A DNA stretch of 32,993 nucleotides from Chloroflexota bacterium (GCA_016190755.1 JACPPY010000083.1:1-32993); one strand, 5' to 3'; counted from the first letter of the stretch, positions 16,508-25,877 are shown. Numbers and translations: made by a program. Notes: generated by a model not told the origin, from the letters alone.

Positions 16508-17608
16508 ATGATGCCACCACAACTACGAATCCCCGGACCGACCCCGTGTCCTGATGATGTGCTGAAAGCGATGGGACGCCAGATGATAGACCATCGCGGC
16601 AAAGAGTTCGGCGAGGTGATGTACCGGGTTACGACCAGCCTCAAAGAGATGTTCCAGACCAAGGGTGATGTCTTTGTATTGACTACGTCGGGGACCGGGG
16701 CGATGGAAGCATCGATCGTGAATACATTATCTCCTGGAGACAAGGTACTGGCAGTGAGCATCGGCTCCTTCGGCGACCGCTATGCCGATATCGCTAAGGC
16801 CTACGGAGCGGATGTCCAGTGCTTGAACTTCGAGTGGGGCCATCAGGCCGACCCCGACGCTGTGCGGCGCGTCTTGAAAGATGTTCCGGCGATCAAGGCG
16901 GTGCTGTTTACGCATAACGAAACATCGACGGGGGTCACCAACGATCTCCAGTCACTGGCGAAGGTCGCTCGGGAGTACGACAAGCTTGTTCTGGTCGATG
17001 CTATTAGCAGTCTGGGCTCAATCAATCTTGAGACGGATGCCTGGGGCTGCGATGTGGTGTGCACCGGGTCTCAGAAGGGATGGATGGTCCCGCCGGGGCT
17101 GGCCATGGTCAGCGTGAGTCAGAAAGCGTGGCAGGCCTACGAGAAGGCAAAGATGCCGAGATATTACTTCGACTTCGGCAAGGCTCGGAAATACCTGGAG
17201 AAGAAGCAGACGCCATGGACTCCGGCGGTATCTCAGTTCTTTGCCCTTCAGGTGGGCCTGGATGATCTGGCTAAAGAAGGTATGCCCAACGTCATGGCGA
17301 GGCACAAGCGAATATCCAAGCACGCACGGGACAGCGCTAAGGCTATTGGCCTGAAGCTGTTCCCGGCCAGTGAAACATATGCTTCGGCTACTGTCACAGC
17401 TATAAACGGGCCGGATGGCGTCAATGTTGTCAAGCTGTTGCAGGTGTTGCGAGACGAATACAAGGTAGTGCTGGCGGGCGGCCAGGGCAAGCTGGAGGGG
17501 AAGATCTTCCGCATAGGGCACCTGGGCCTGGTCACAGAAAAGGACATGGACGAGGTCGCTGCAGCACTGAGGTCTGCGTTACCGAGCGTTGGCCTCAAGG
17601 CCTTATAG
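16508..17608 (+). CDS. Class V aminotransferase (alanine-glyoxylate/serine-pyruvate type)
   Basis: 366 residues. PLP-dependent transaminase of the AGXT/PucG/small-hydrogenase-subunit-like group, moving amino groups between serine or alanine and glyoxylate, pyruvate or phosphonate-type acceptors. Seen: RIPGPTPCPDDVL at the start, DHRGKEFG (28-35, substrate/PLP loop), TSGTGAMEA (60-68, phosphate binding), VDAISSLG with D164, and GSQKGWMVPPGLAM with the Schiff-base K190. The C-terminal domain with AGGQGKLEGKIFRIGHLG carries the conserved substrate-carboxylate arginine. AGGAGG precedes two successive ATGs at 16508 and 16511. In related bacteria this enzyme often feeds serine synthesis, but no serA is next to it here. 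Confidence 0.93.
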   Translation: MMPPQLRIPGPTPCPDDVLKAMGRQMIDHRGKEFGEVMYRVTTSLKEMFQTKGDVFVLTTSGTGAMEASIVNTLSPGDKVLAVSIGSFGDRYADIAKAYGADVQCLNFEWGHQADPDAVRRVLKDVPAIKAVLFTHNETSTGVTNDLQSLAKVAREYDKLVLVDAISSLGSINLETDAWGCDVVCTGSQKGWMVPPGLAMVSVSQKAWQAYEKAKMPRYYFDFGKARKYLEKKQTPWTPAVSQFFALQVGLDDLAKEGMPNVMARHKRISKHARDSAKAIGLKLFPASETYASATVTAINGPDGVNVVKLLQVLRDEYKVVLAGGQGKLEGKIFRIGHLGLVTEKDMDEVAAALRSALPSVGLKAL

Positions 17609-17638
17609 AGCGTCACATAGCAGTGACATCGGTGAGGC

Positions 17639-20353
17639 ATGGTGGAAAGCAGGGCAATGCCCAATAGACCGCTTCTAATGCTGGTCGACGGCAATGCATT
17701 AGTGCATCGCGCGTTCCACGCCTTGCCGCCACTGACAGTGCCCAAGACGGGCGAGATGGTGAATGCCGTCTACGGTTTCGCCCTGATGTTGCTCAAGGCC
17801 ATGTCCGAATTGCAGCCGACCTACTGTGGCGTAGCCTTCGACCGCGGTCTGTCCTTCAGGCGCGAGGTGTTCGAGCAGTACAAGGCCCAACGCAAGAAGG
17901 CCCCGGACGAGCTTTCCTCGCAGTTTTCCGTTGTCAGGCGGTTGGTGCAGACCTTCGGGATACCTGTGTTGGATGTGGAAGGCTTTGAGGCCGACGATGT
18001 CCTCGGCACTCTGGCGAGACAGGCAACGGAACAAGGCCTCGATACAGTTATTGTTACAGGCGATGCCGATGCCCTCCAATTGGTATCAGCACAGGTCAAG
18101 GTGCTGGTGCCCGGGCGCACGTTCAAGGAGACCTTGATCTACGATGTGGACAAGGTCATAGAGAAGTATGGTGTGGCACCGGCACAGATGACTGACCTCA
18201 AGGCGCTCATGGGCGATCCCTCGGATAATATCCCCGGCGTGCCTGGAGTGGGCGAGAAGACGGCAGCCAAGCTGGTACAGCAATTCAGCAGTATCGATGG
18301 CATAGTACAACATATGGAGGAAGTATCGCCACCGAGAGTGCAACAGGCGCTCTCCGAAAACAAAGAGGTAATGAAGCACGGCAAGAGCCTGGTTACTATC
18401 AAGCAAGATGTGCCGGTCGCTCTCCAACTCAAGCCTTGCGGGTCCGACTACGACCATGACAAGCTGGTAGAGCTGTTTCGGGAGCTAGGCTTCGTTTCGC
18501 TCGTCGCCAGGTTGCCGCATATATTCGCCGGTGCTGCGCCATCCAACCCAGTACAGGCTGCGCGTGGTAGGCGCAACACCGTGAGGACGCTTGCCGACCT
18601 GGAGTCTCTTGCCGCCGGTCTCACCGGCATTCGAGAGCTGGCAGTGGACGTGGTGGGCAGTGGTACCGGGGCCGTGTCCTGCACCGTGGTTGGCATTGCT
18701 CTATCCCCAAAGCCTGAAGAGGCGTATTACATACCCGTCGGGCACTCCACGCTGGAGGAACAGCTGCCCCTATCACAGGTGATCGAAAAACTGAGGCCGG
18801 CTGTCGAGGACGAGAGAATGGTCAAGGTGGGCCATAACATCAAACTCTCCTCGCTCATGCTATCGCGCCACGGCCTGTGTCTGTCTAACATTGGCTTCGA
18901 CACCATGGTCGCCGCTCATCTAGTGGGCGAGAAGTCTTTGAGCCTCAAGGCTCTGGCGTTCAGCAGGCTGGGCCTTGAGCTGACAACTGTTGCTGAGCTT
19001 CAGGGCAAAGGGGCAAAGAAGGTCGCACCGGACAAACTGCCCGGTGACCAGGTATCGGATGTCTCCTGCGCAGCGGTTGACGCCATAATGCACCTTGAAG
19101 GGCCGCTGGAAGCGGACCTGAAAGGTGAGAATGTCCTGCACCTGTTCAGGAGAGTCGAAATGCCGCTGGTGCCGGTACTGGCCCATATGGAGACCAGCGG
19201 CGTTGCCCTGGATACGGGCTTGCTGCATGAGATGTCACAAACCATGACAGCGGATATGAGGCGCATCGAGCAGGGCGTCTATGCTGATGTGGGGCACGAG
19301 TTCAACCTCAATTCGCCTCACCAGTTGAGCCATGTGCTGTTCGTTGAGCTGGGATTGCCCCGCTCCAGGCGCACGGCCGGAGGGTATTCCACTGAGGCAG
19401 CGGTGCTGGAAGAGCTACGCGGCGTGCACCCGGCGATAGACGGCATACTGGAATACCGCCAGGTGATGAAGCTCAAGTCCACGTATCTCGACGCCCTCCC
19501 GGAGCTGGTTAACCCGCAAACGGGGAGGTTGCACACCTCGTTTAATCAGACCGGGACGGTTACCGGCCGGCTTTCTTCCAGCGAGCCGAACCTACAGAAC
19601 ATACCGGCACGCGGCGAGCTGGGCAAGAAGATAAGGCAGGCCTTCGTGGCCCCTGAAGGGTGCCGCTTTCTGGCTGGCGACTACTCTCAAATAGACCTCA
19701 GGGTACTGGCGCACCTGTCTCAGGACCCCACACTCATGGGCGCCTTTGAGCGCGGTGAAGACATACATTCCGCCACGGCATCGGTCGTATCCGGTGTGCC
19801 AATCTCGCAGGTGACGCCTGAAATGAGGCGCGCCGCCAAGACGGTCAACTTCGGCGTTGTGTACGGCATGAGCGAGTATGGACTGGAGCAGGCCACTGGG
19901 TATACCAGAGAGCAGGCCGCCCGGTTCATCAAGGCGTACTTTGAGAAATATCCGCAGGTATGGTTGTACCTGGAGTCCACCAAGAAGCAGGTCAGGGATG
20001 AGGGGTATGTGCAGACAATGCTCGGCCGCAGGAGATACGTACCAGAGGTCAGATCGCCCAACCGCATGGTCAGGGAAGCGGCGGAGCGGATGGCCATAAA
20101 CATGCCGGTACAGGGAACTTCCGCTGATATAATAAAGGTGGCCATGGTGGAGCTGTACAGGCGTATTGTCTCGCGCAGGTTGAAGAGCAAGATGGTCCTG
20201 CAGGTCCACGATGAGCTTATCTTCGAAGTCCCCTTGGACGAGATCGAGGAGGTCCGCTCGATGGTCCTCGATGTCATGCCCAATGCTATTAAGCTCAGTG
20301 TCCCACTGAAGGTGGACATTAAGATAGGGCGCAACTGGGGTGAAATGGAATAG
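17639..20353 (+). CDS. polA: DNA polymerase I
   Basis: 904 residues. Family A polymerase for Okazaki-fragment processing and repair. The N-terminal 5'-nuclease domain is complete (LVDGNALVHRAFHALPP, GFEADDVLGTLA, TGDADALQLV, GDPSDNIPGVPGVGEKTA). The 3'-5' exonuclease-like domain (about 310-500) has lost its acidic residues: the DxE position reads VDVVG and the later motif reads GHNIKLSS, so proofreading is probably absent. Polymerase motifs: A is DYSQIDLRVLAH (D681; D686 where most have Glu), B is RRAAKTVNFGVVYG (K734), C is LQVHDELIFEVP (D858). The start is an ATG at 17639; M7 (17657) is an alternative giving the usual N-terminus. mutM follows 6 bases after the stop. Confidence 0.96.
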   Translation: MVESRAMPNRPLLMLVDGNALVHRAFHALPPLTVPKTGEMVNAVYGFALMLLKAMSELQPTYCGVAFDRGLSFRREVFEQYKAQRKKAPDELSSQFSVVRRLVQTFGIPVLDVEGFEADDVLGTLARQATEQGLDTVIVTGDADALQLVSAQVKVLVPGRTFKETLIYDVDKVIEKYGVAPAQMTDLKALMGDPSDNIPGVPGVGEKTAAKLVQQFSSIDGIVQHMEEVSPPRVQQALSENKEVMKHGKSLVTIKQDVPVALQLKPCGSDYDHDKLVELFRELGFVSLVARLPHIFAGAAPSNPVQAARGRRNTVRTLADLESLAAGLTGIRELAVDVVGSGTGAVSCTVVGIALSPKPEEAYYIPVGHSTLEEQLPLSQVIEKLRPAVEDERMVKVGHNIKLSSLMLSRHGLCLSNIGFDTMVAAHLVGEKSLSLKALAFSRLGLELTTVAELQGKGAKKVAPDKLPGDQVSDVSCAAVDAIMHLEGPLEADLKGENVLHLFRRVEMPLVPVLAHMETSGVALDTGLLHEMSQTMTADMRRIEQGVYADVGHEFNLNSPHQLSHVLFVELGLPRSRRTAGGYSTEAAVLEELRGVHPAIDGILEYRQVMKLKSTYLDALPELVNPQTGRLHTSFNQTGTVTGRLSSSEPNLQNIPARGELGKKIRQAFVAPEGCRFLAGDYSQIDLRVLAHLSQDPTLMGAFERGEDIHSATASVVSGVPISQVTPEMRRAAKTVNFGVVYGMSEYGLEQATGYTREQAARFIKAYFEKYPQVWLYLESTKKQVRDEGYVQTMLGRRRYVPEVRSPNRMVREAAERMAINMPVQGTSADIIKVAMVELYRRIVSRRLKSKMVLQVHDELIFEVPLDEIEEVRSMVLDVMPNAIKLSVPLKVDIKIGRNWGEME

Positions 20354-20359
20354 AAGCCG

Positions 20360-21283
20360 GTGCCCGAGCTACCTGAAGTTGAGACCATAAAGAACGACCT
20401 TCTGCCTTTGGTCGTGGGGCGGACGATCGAGGGCATCGAACTCATCGAGAGCAGCATCGTCTCCACTCCCCGTCCAGACGAGTTCCTTCGCCGCATCATT
20501 GGCCGTACTGTCACAGGGTTGGAGCGGCGAGGCAAGTATCTCATCTTCCGGCTGGACAAAGGCTACCTCATCATGCATATGCGGATGACCGGCAGCCTGC
20601 TTGCAGTCCCGGCCGGCTCGGATGCTACAGAGGCGGTACGCGGCGCCAGGGTTCGCGCCATACTGGACCTCGACAACGATACCCATCTTTATTTCTTCGA
20701 CCGGAGGGGACTGGGCAAGATGTGGGCTGTGGGCGACAAGGAAGAGGTGGTGGGAAGGCTCGGCCCCGAGCCGCTGCAACCGGACTTCACGCCTGATGTC
20801 CTGAAGGGCATACTTGCACTTCACCGCTCTCCGGTGAAGGCTGTGCTGACCGACCAGCAGGCTATTGCCGGCATAGGGAATATGTACGCCGATGAGGCCC
20901 TGTTTGAGGCCCGCATCAATCCAATTACGCCGGCCAGCAAGCTTTCTGCTGAGCAAGTGGGACGGCTGTACGTGGCCATAAGGCAGGTCTTACAGTCAGG
21001 CATAGCAGGTCGTGGGGCGAGCGTTGACACCTACTTCCGCCCAGGAGGAGGATTGGGACAGGCGCACCTCAAGTTCAAGGTGGCCCACAGGTTCCGCAAG
21101 CCGTGCCCTGTGTGCGGTACGCCCATCGAGCGCGTCATGGTGCGTAACCGTGGATCCTACTTTTGCCCGCATTGCCAACCACTAATAAAATACACATTAG
21201 AAGAGGGCGATTCAGCTCCCCGTAAGGTAGTCCAAAAGCGGTTGAAAACGCATCGGGTCGTAGTGCAGTCTAATCAACCTTGA
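20360..21283 (+). CDS. mutM: Formamidopyrimidine-DNA glycosylase
   Basis: 307 residues. Removes 8-oxoguanine and ring-opened purines and cuts the abasic site. The GTG start at 20360 yields MPELPEVET, with catalytic P2 and E3; K59 in RRGKYLIF is the conserved lysine. The helix-two-turn-helix is QQAIAGIGNMYADEALF, and the zinc finger is CPVCGTPIERVMV...CPHCQ. The enzyme normally ends just after the finger; here about 33 extra basic residues follow. The gene is 6 bases after polA, a repair operon. Its last 14 bases overlap the 3' end of the convergent BON gene. Confidence 0.95.
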   Translation: MPELPEVETIKNDLLPLVVGRTIEGIELIESSIVSTPRPDEFLRRIIGRTVTGLERRGKYLIFRLDKGYLIMHMRMTGSLLAVPAGSDATEAVRGARVRAILDLDNDTHLYFFDRRGLGKMWAVGDKEEVVGRLGPEPLQPDFTPDVLKGILALHRSPVKAVLTDQQAIAGIGNMYADEALFEARINPITPASKLSAEQVGRLYVAIRQVLQSGIAGRGASVDTYFRPGGGLGQAHLKFKVAHRFRKPCPVCGTPIERVMVRNRGSYFCPHCQPLIKYTLEEGDSAPRKVVQKRLKTHRVVVQSNQP

Positions 21284-21926
21284 GCTTGTTGACGATGCCT
21301 GTGACACCCGTCGTAAACTTGGCTGTATCCTCGACTGCGAATCTCATATCCCATGTTGGTACTGTCCCGGATAGGATCACGACACCATCCTTGACTTTAA
21401 CCTTGATCCTTTCGGCGTCAATGGCCATGCTGCGGCGGAGGGCGCGGTGCACTTCGGTGGCTATGCAGTCGTCTGCTGCGCTCCGCCTCGGCGCCACTTT
21501 CAGTCGGTTGGTCATGCCGATCACTCCACCTACGTCTGACGCCAGGTCTTCAGCTCTGAACCTCTTCCAGTAGGCGTCCACGGAGCCTTCCAGCGTAACG
21601 ACACCATCCTTGACCCGTACCTTTATGTCTTTTGGGTTTACCAGAGCGTCCCATGCCAGCATGCTCTGGACTCGCGACCTTATATCTTCATCAGTCGCGG
21701 ATGTGCCGTTTTGTGGCTCAACCTGGAGCTGGTTCTCCACAGATGTGACACCGGGTACAAGGCGGACATCCCTCTCGGCGGCGACGCGTGCCGGATAAGA
21801 AGAAACAGTGCCGGTGAGTAAGACCTTGCCTTGAGAGACCGCGACCTGGATTTTGGAGGCATCGAAGCTATCATCCCAGGCCAGATGTTCCATTACCTCG
21901 CCTTTGATCCTCTCGCTAGTCGTCAT
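21270..21926 (-). CDS. Triple BON-domain protein
   Basis: 218 residues made of three BON repeats (about 4-69, 78-143 and 150-218), each with a KVLLTGTV / VVTLEGSV / VVILSGTV strand and a GVxxVxNxLxV ending. BON domains bind phospholipid or polymers in OsmY-like proteins and occur in stress proteins. There is no signal peptide or membrane segment, so this one is probably cytoplasmic or binds membranes peripherally. The conserved KIxVxVxDGVV pattern in all three repeats shows internal duplication. GAGGG stands 8 bases before the ATG. It converges on and overlaps mutM by 14 bases, with no terminator between them. Confidence 0.9.
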   Translation of the reverse strand: MTTSERIKGEVMEHLAWDDSFDASKIQVAVSQGKVLLTGTVSSYPARVAAERDVRLVPGVTSVENQLQVEPQNGTSATDEDIRSRVQSMLAWDALVNPKDIKVRVKDGVVTLEGSVDAYWKRFRAEDLASDVGGVIGMTNRLKVAPRRSAADDCIATEVHRALRRSMAIDAERIKVKVKDGVVILSGTVPTWDMRFAVEDTAKFTTGVTGIVNKLKVD

Positions 21927-22146
21927 TTCTTGCCCTCACTGATGCGGGTAAACTGTTCAGCTACTTGATGATAACACCTCGCACCGCGCCCCTGTCGAGC
22001 GTGGTCGTGGCAGGAAGCGTATACCGATGTGGCCCTTGTTATAGTACAGTATCTTTAGGGCCGCTCAGAGCGAGGTAAGCGGATTCCATTGTCTGACGCG
22101 ACATGGCATATGAGCCAGGACAATGTGTCGCATTGAGGAGCATCAC

Positions 22147-22443
22147 ATGCCGAAGGAGTTGCTCGTTGCAGGACTGCCTGAAGACGCTACCGAAGATGAT
22201 ATCAAGGAGGTATTTTCCCGGATAGCCCCGCCTCTTGCGGTGAACATCGTGAGAGACAAGGAAACCGGCAAGTCTCAGGGCTATGCCATCGTCGACATGG
22301 CTACCGAGGACCAGGGCGCAAGTGCGATCACCTGGCTCAACGAAACAGCAATGATCAGGGGCAAACTCATCACGGTTGGAGCGCACAGGCCGGGAAAAGA
22401 AGGGTACGAGCATGGTCCTCATAGAGAGCATCACGGACGCTGA
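22147..22443 (+). CDS. RRM-type RNA-binding protein
   Basis: 98 residues, a single RNA recognition motif. RNP2 is ELLVAGLP at the N-terminus and RNP1 is KSQGYAIVDM, where the usual GFGFV aromatic positions read GYAIV, so one stacking aromatic is lost. The tail (HRPGKEGYEHGPHREHHGR) is rich in His, Gly and Arg, as in cyanobacterial and other bacterial cold-induced RRM proteins. The frame is open to 22123, but GAGGAG 7 bases upstream supports the ATG at 22147. Probably an RNA chaperone; no partner gene is nearby. Confidence 0.88.
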   Translation: MPKELLVAGLPEDATEDDIKEVFSRIAPPLAVNIVRDKETGKSQGYAIVDMATEDQGASAITWLNETAMIRGKLITVGAHRPGKEGYEHGPHREHHGR

Positions 22444-22908
22444 CCCTGGATCCAGATACTGTCGCTGCTGCCATGCATGACCGTCTTGCCCCCCGTATTA
22501 GATATCTATAGGCTTGTCCCAACGAGCCCCGACATGCACTGCCAACCCATACCGCCTACCACGCACACAAAGTGGTCAGGTAGTGTATTGCGCTACACGA
22601 TGCTCATATATACGATGTACACGGCAACTCATGGACACAACGTATGGATAGTACTCAACCCAGCCTGTACACTATGATTTGTAGATTTGTAGCGTCCTTC
22701 CACTTCTCCCTGTTCCTCCAACGTCTTGTGTTCTAGCCGTATGGGAGTACTCGTCAGGCAAGCGGTCACAGGCAGAATAGACAGAGTTTTATGACAAAAC
22801 AGGAGTTGTCTGATAATATTTGGCAATAAGAGGAGGGGTAGAGGAACGGAGTTGAGCAACTGGGTAACCTGGTTTTCAACAGCGTGACTGCGCTATCGTG
22901 GGACTGCC
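22444..22908. other. Intergenic region of 465 bases before the sensor kinase
   Basis: No gene recognised. A short palindrome GTGTA-TTGCGC-TACAC (22583-22598) and an inverted repeat GACAA...TTGTC (about 22794-22811) followed by TGATAATATT are visible. The latter could be a -10 region with an operator for the histidine kinase gene, but no good -35 box is present. No terminator with a T-run is seen after the RRM gene. Confidence 0.5.
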
Positions 22909-25200
22909 ATGAAATCGCTATCGGACCTTTCGCTACAGAAAAGGGTCAACCTGCTGGTTGCCGTCAGCATGGTCGTCGGGCTCGGGTTGTTCTCATGGCT
23001 GGGGGTTCAATCGCTTAACGAAAGCACGGCGCGCGCCTTAGACGAGCGTTTGACCGTGGCGCGCATCGTGGCCAGCCACATGGATGAGACGCTCGATCAT
23101 GTTCTGGTCCACGTGGGCGAGGCAGCTCCCGGTATTTCCTCCGATGGTTTCGAACTGAGGGCGAAGGCACTGTCGGCCACATTGATGCAACTGGGCATTT
23201 CCATCGAGGGCATATACCTGTTCGATGGTGAAGGCAAAGTGCAAAGAACAGCGCCGCCTCTGGCCGGGACTTCCAACCCCAGCTTTTCGGGCCAGGCAGA
23301 TATACGTGACCTCCTGAACAAGGGAGTGCCTGCTATTTCGCCCCTGGTAAGCGCGCCGCTTACTGGAACGCCGGTGGCTTTCGCCGTAGTTCCGATACTG
23401 GGAGATGATGGCAAGGCAGTCTCCGCGTTAGGGGTCGCCATGGATGTCAACGGATCAGGTATTAGTGGATTCATCAAGCCGATAACTCTTGACAACACTG
23501 GATATACAGAAATCGTGGATACACACGGGATTGTGCTGGCAAGAACGACCCCTGGGCGTCCGCCTGACCCATTCGAGAGGAGCGACCATCCCGGACGTTT
23601 TGCACAGCTAATGGTGGAGGGTAAAGCTACGGTCCGCACGTGCCACAGGTGCCATGGTCCTGAGGACCAGCCCCAGAGACGGCGCGACGTACTGGCCTTC
23701 GCTCCCCTGTCTGTGGCGCCTTGGGGCGTTGCCATAAGACAGTCGGAGGAAGAGACTTTTGCCATCACACAGCAGTTGAAAAGGCGGCTGCTGATACTGG
23801 GCGCCATGTCTGTCGTCACGGTGTTTCTGATGGTGTGGATAGTCACTCAGGGCGTGGTGAGGCCGATCAAGATGCTTACAGCGGCTTCTGCCCGTGTGGC
23901 TGCGGGAGATTTCAGCGCTGTCGTTCCGCTGCGTCGCAAAGACGAAATAGGGAAGCTCAGCACAGCGTTCGCGGCCATGACTCGTGACCTTACGCAGGCA
24001 AGGGACGAAATCTGGACACGAAACCAGGAACTCATTGCACTCAACTCAATCGCTGCGACAGTCAGCCAGACGCTCAGACTGGAAGACGTGCTGGAGAAAG
24101 CGCTGCAAAAAGTGCTCGCGGTAGTACGAGCGGAAGCCGGATGCGTGTTTCTCCGCCGCCATCAGAGCAATGCGCTCACCCTGGTGAGTCGCATGGGGCC
24201 CTCGAAGCTGTTTCTCTGTGCATACGCCGAGTCAGTTGACTCTACCTGTGCCTGCCACCAGGTATTGCGCCTGGGTAGCACACTCGTTGTGAACGACGTT
24301 TCGCAATGCCCTGCTCTATCAGAAGCGCTTGCGACTGGAGATACCATATCTTGCTTTGTCTGCGTTCCGCTTCAGTCCAAAGACAAGACATTGGGGATTA
24401 TGAACCTGGCATGTTCGCGAGACTGGTGCATCACAGAGAGCGACTTAAGGCTTCTTCAATCTATCGGGAGACACGTTGGCTTGGCTGTGGAGAACTCATT
24501 GCTATTTGAGGAAACCAGGCGCGAGGAAGACCTGAGGGGCCAATTGCTTACTGCCGTCATAACCGCGCAAGAAGATGAACGCAGGCGCATCTCGCGCGAC
24601 CTCCACGATGGTCTTGCCCAGACGCTGACCGGTCTAATCATGAATATTGAGTCCGCCGAGAACCTGAGCACGCAGGAAAACTCTGGCCTTCACAGCAAGC
24701 TATCCGCTGTCCATAAGATAGCGGCGAACGCACTGGAAGACCTGCGCAAAATGATGAGAGGCCTCAGACCCACTGCGCTTGATGACCTGGGCCTGGTGGC
24801 TGCCATACAGTCCTACGCCGAGACTCATCTCGAGTCAGCAGGAATACACGTTGACTTCGCGACCGACGGACAACCCAAACGCCTGCCGCCCGCAGTCGAA
24901 ACAGCCCTGTTCCGGATTACTCAGGAAGCGATCAACAACATCACTAAGCACGCGCGAGCCAGGAACGTCAAGATTTCGTTGGCTACGGATAATGGCATGG
25001 TGAGGCTGACGGTCGAGGATGACGGCCATGGCTTTGATGTGAGGACATTGTCCGCCTACAATGGAACGCAATCACTGGGGCTCCTCGGCATGCGAGAACG
25101 GGCCACTCTTCTTTCTGGTACCTTCAAGGTCAGGTCAATTCCGGGCCAGGGAACATGTATCACGGTGGGGATACCGATATCAGACAAACAGAATGGATGA
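22909..25200 (+). CDS. NarX-like sensor histidine kinase with extracytoplasmic haem-c motif
   Basis: 763 residues. TM1 is about 13-33 and TM2 about 293-313. Between them lies a large Cache-like sensor domain with NTGYTEIVDTHGIVLARTTPG and then CHRCH (245-249), a CxxCH covalent haem-c site followed by the closing strand APLSVAPWGVAIRQ. A HAMP domain (about 314-366) and a GAF domain (about 375-535) follow; the GAF holds several cysteines (C437, C447, C449, C467, C482, C485) and H450. The kinase core is HisKA_3 with H566 in SRDLHDGLAQ and a HATPase domain with ITQEAINNITKHA and DDGHGFD. The gene is 14 bases before its NarL-type regulator. It probably senses redox state or a haem-binding gas or anion outside the membrane. 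Confidence 0.9.
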   Translation: MKSLSDLSLQKRVNLLVAVSMVVGLGLFSWLGVQSLNESTARALDERLTVARIVASHMDETLDHVLVHVGEAAPGISSDGFELRAKALSATLMQLGISIEGIYLFDGEGKVQRTAPPLAGTSNPSFSGQADIRDLLNKGVPAISPLVSAPLTGTPVAFAVVPILGDDGKAVSALGVAMDVNGSGISGFIKPITLDNTGYTEIVDTHGIVLARTTPGRPPDPFERSDHPGRFAQLMVEGKATVRTCHRCHGPEDQPQRRRDVLAFAPLSVAPWGVAIRQSEEETFAITQQLKRRLLILGAMSVVTVFLMVWIVTQGVVRPIKMLTAASARVAAGDFSAVVPLRRKDEIGKLSTAFAAMTRDLTQARDEIWTRNQELIALNSIAATVSQTLRLEDVLEKALQKVLAVVRAEAGCVFLRRHQSNALTLVSRMGPSKLFLCAYAESVDSTCACHQVLRLGSTLVVNDVSQCPALSEALATGDTISCFVCVPLQSKDKTLGIMNLACSRDWCITESDLRLLQSIGRHVGLAVENSLLFEETRREEDLRGQLLTAVITAQEDERRRISRDLHDGLAQTLTGLIMNIESAENLSTQENSGLHSKLSAVHKIAANALEDLRKMMRGLRPTALDDLGLVAAIQSYAETHLESAGIHVDFATDGQPKRLPPAVETALFRITQEAINNITKHARARNVKISLATDNGMVRLTVEDDGHGFDVRTLSAYNGTQSLGLLGMRERATLLSGTFKVRSIPGQGTCITVGIPISDKQNG

Positions 25201-25214
25201 CGAGGAGATGTAGT

Positions 25215-25877
25215 ATGCAAAAAAAGATTCGAGTTCTCATAGCTGACGACCATGCCATCATAAGGGATGGACTCCGGGCGATACTGGAGACTCAACCTGA
25301 TATCGAGGTCGTGGCGGAGGCTACCGAAGGACAAGAGGCGGTGGAAAAGACCGAACGGTTCAAACCCGACATAGTCATCATGGATGTGACAATGCCGGGA
25401 GTGAATGGACTGGAGGCCACGCGACTCATCAAGAGTGAAAACCCGGACGTGAAAATACTTGCCTTGACCATGCACGATAACCACCAGTACTTTTTCCAGA
25501 TGCTGCACGCCGGCGCCTCGGGTTACTTTATCAAAGGCGGCTCATCTGCGGAACTGGTATCGGCTATTAAGACGGTGTATCAGGGAGAGGTTTTCCTTTA
25601 CCCTTCGATGGCGAAGAAACTCCTTTCGGACTACGTCAAGAAGCTCCGGACGGGTACAGACAGGGACAGCACTGAACGACTCACCGACAGGGAGAGGGAG
25701 ATATTGAAGCTCGTCGCCGAAGGGCGCACAAACCAGGAAATAGCCGACATACTGGTGGTCAGCGTAAACACGGTGCAAACGCACCGGAGCCACGTTATGG
25801 CCAAGCTGGGCCTTCACAGCCGGACGGAGCTGGTGAAGTTCGCGATCAAGCAGGGTATCGTTGCGCTGGACAAATAA
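25215..25877 (+). CDS. NarL/FixJ-type response regulator
   Basis: 220 residues. Receiver domain with the acidic pair D11-D12, phospho-acceptor D57 in IVIMDVTMPG and a conserved lysine in GYFIKGGS. The C-terminal LuxR-type HTH (about 150-215) has LTDREREILKLVAEGRTNQEIA and SVNTVQTHRSHVMAKLGLHSRTEL. The frame is open to 25155, but GAGGAG before the ATG at 25215 and the MQKKIRVLIADDH N-terminus decide the start. It is the evident partner of the kinase just upstream and should activate or repress genes in response to it; the operon starting at 26078 is the nearest candidate target. Confidence 0.94.
   Translation: MQKKIRVLIADDHAIIRDGLRAILETQPDIEVVAEATEGQEAVEKTERFKPDIVIMDVTMPGVNGLEATRLIKSENPDVKILALTMHDNHQYFFQMLHAGASGYFIKGGSSAELVSAIKTVYQGEVFLYPSMAKKLLSDYVKKLRTGTDRDSTERLTDREREILKLVAEGRTNQEIADILVVSVNTVQTHRSHVMAKLGLHSRTELVKFAIKQGIVALDK

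Noticed and set aside
19720-20559. 279-codon minus-strand frame in polA and mutM
   Set aside because: It is fully antisense to conserved polymerase and glycosylase domains.
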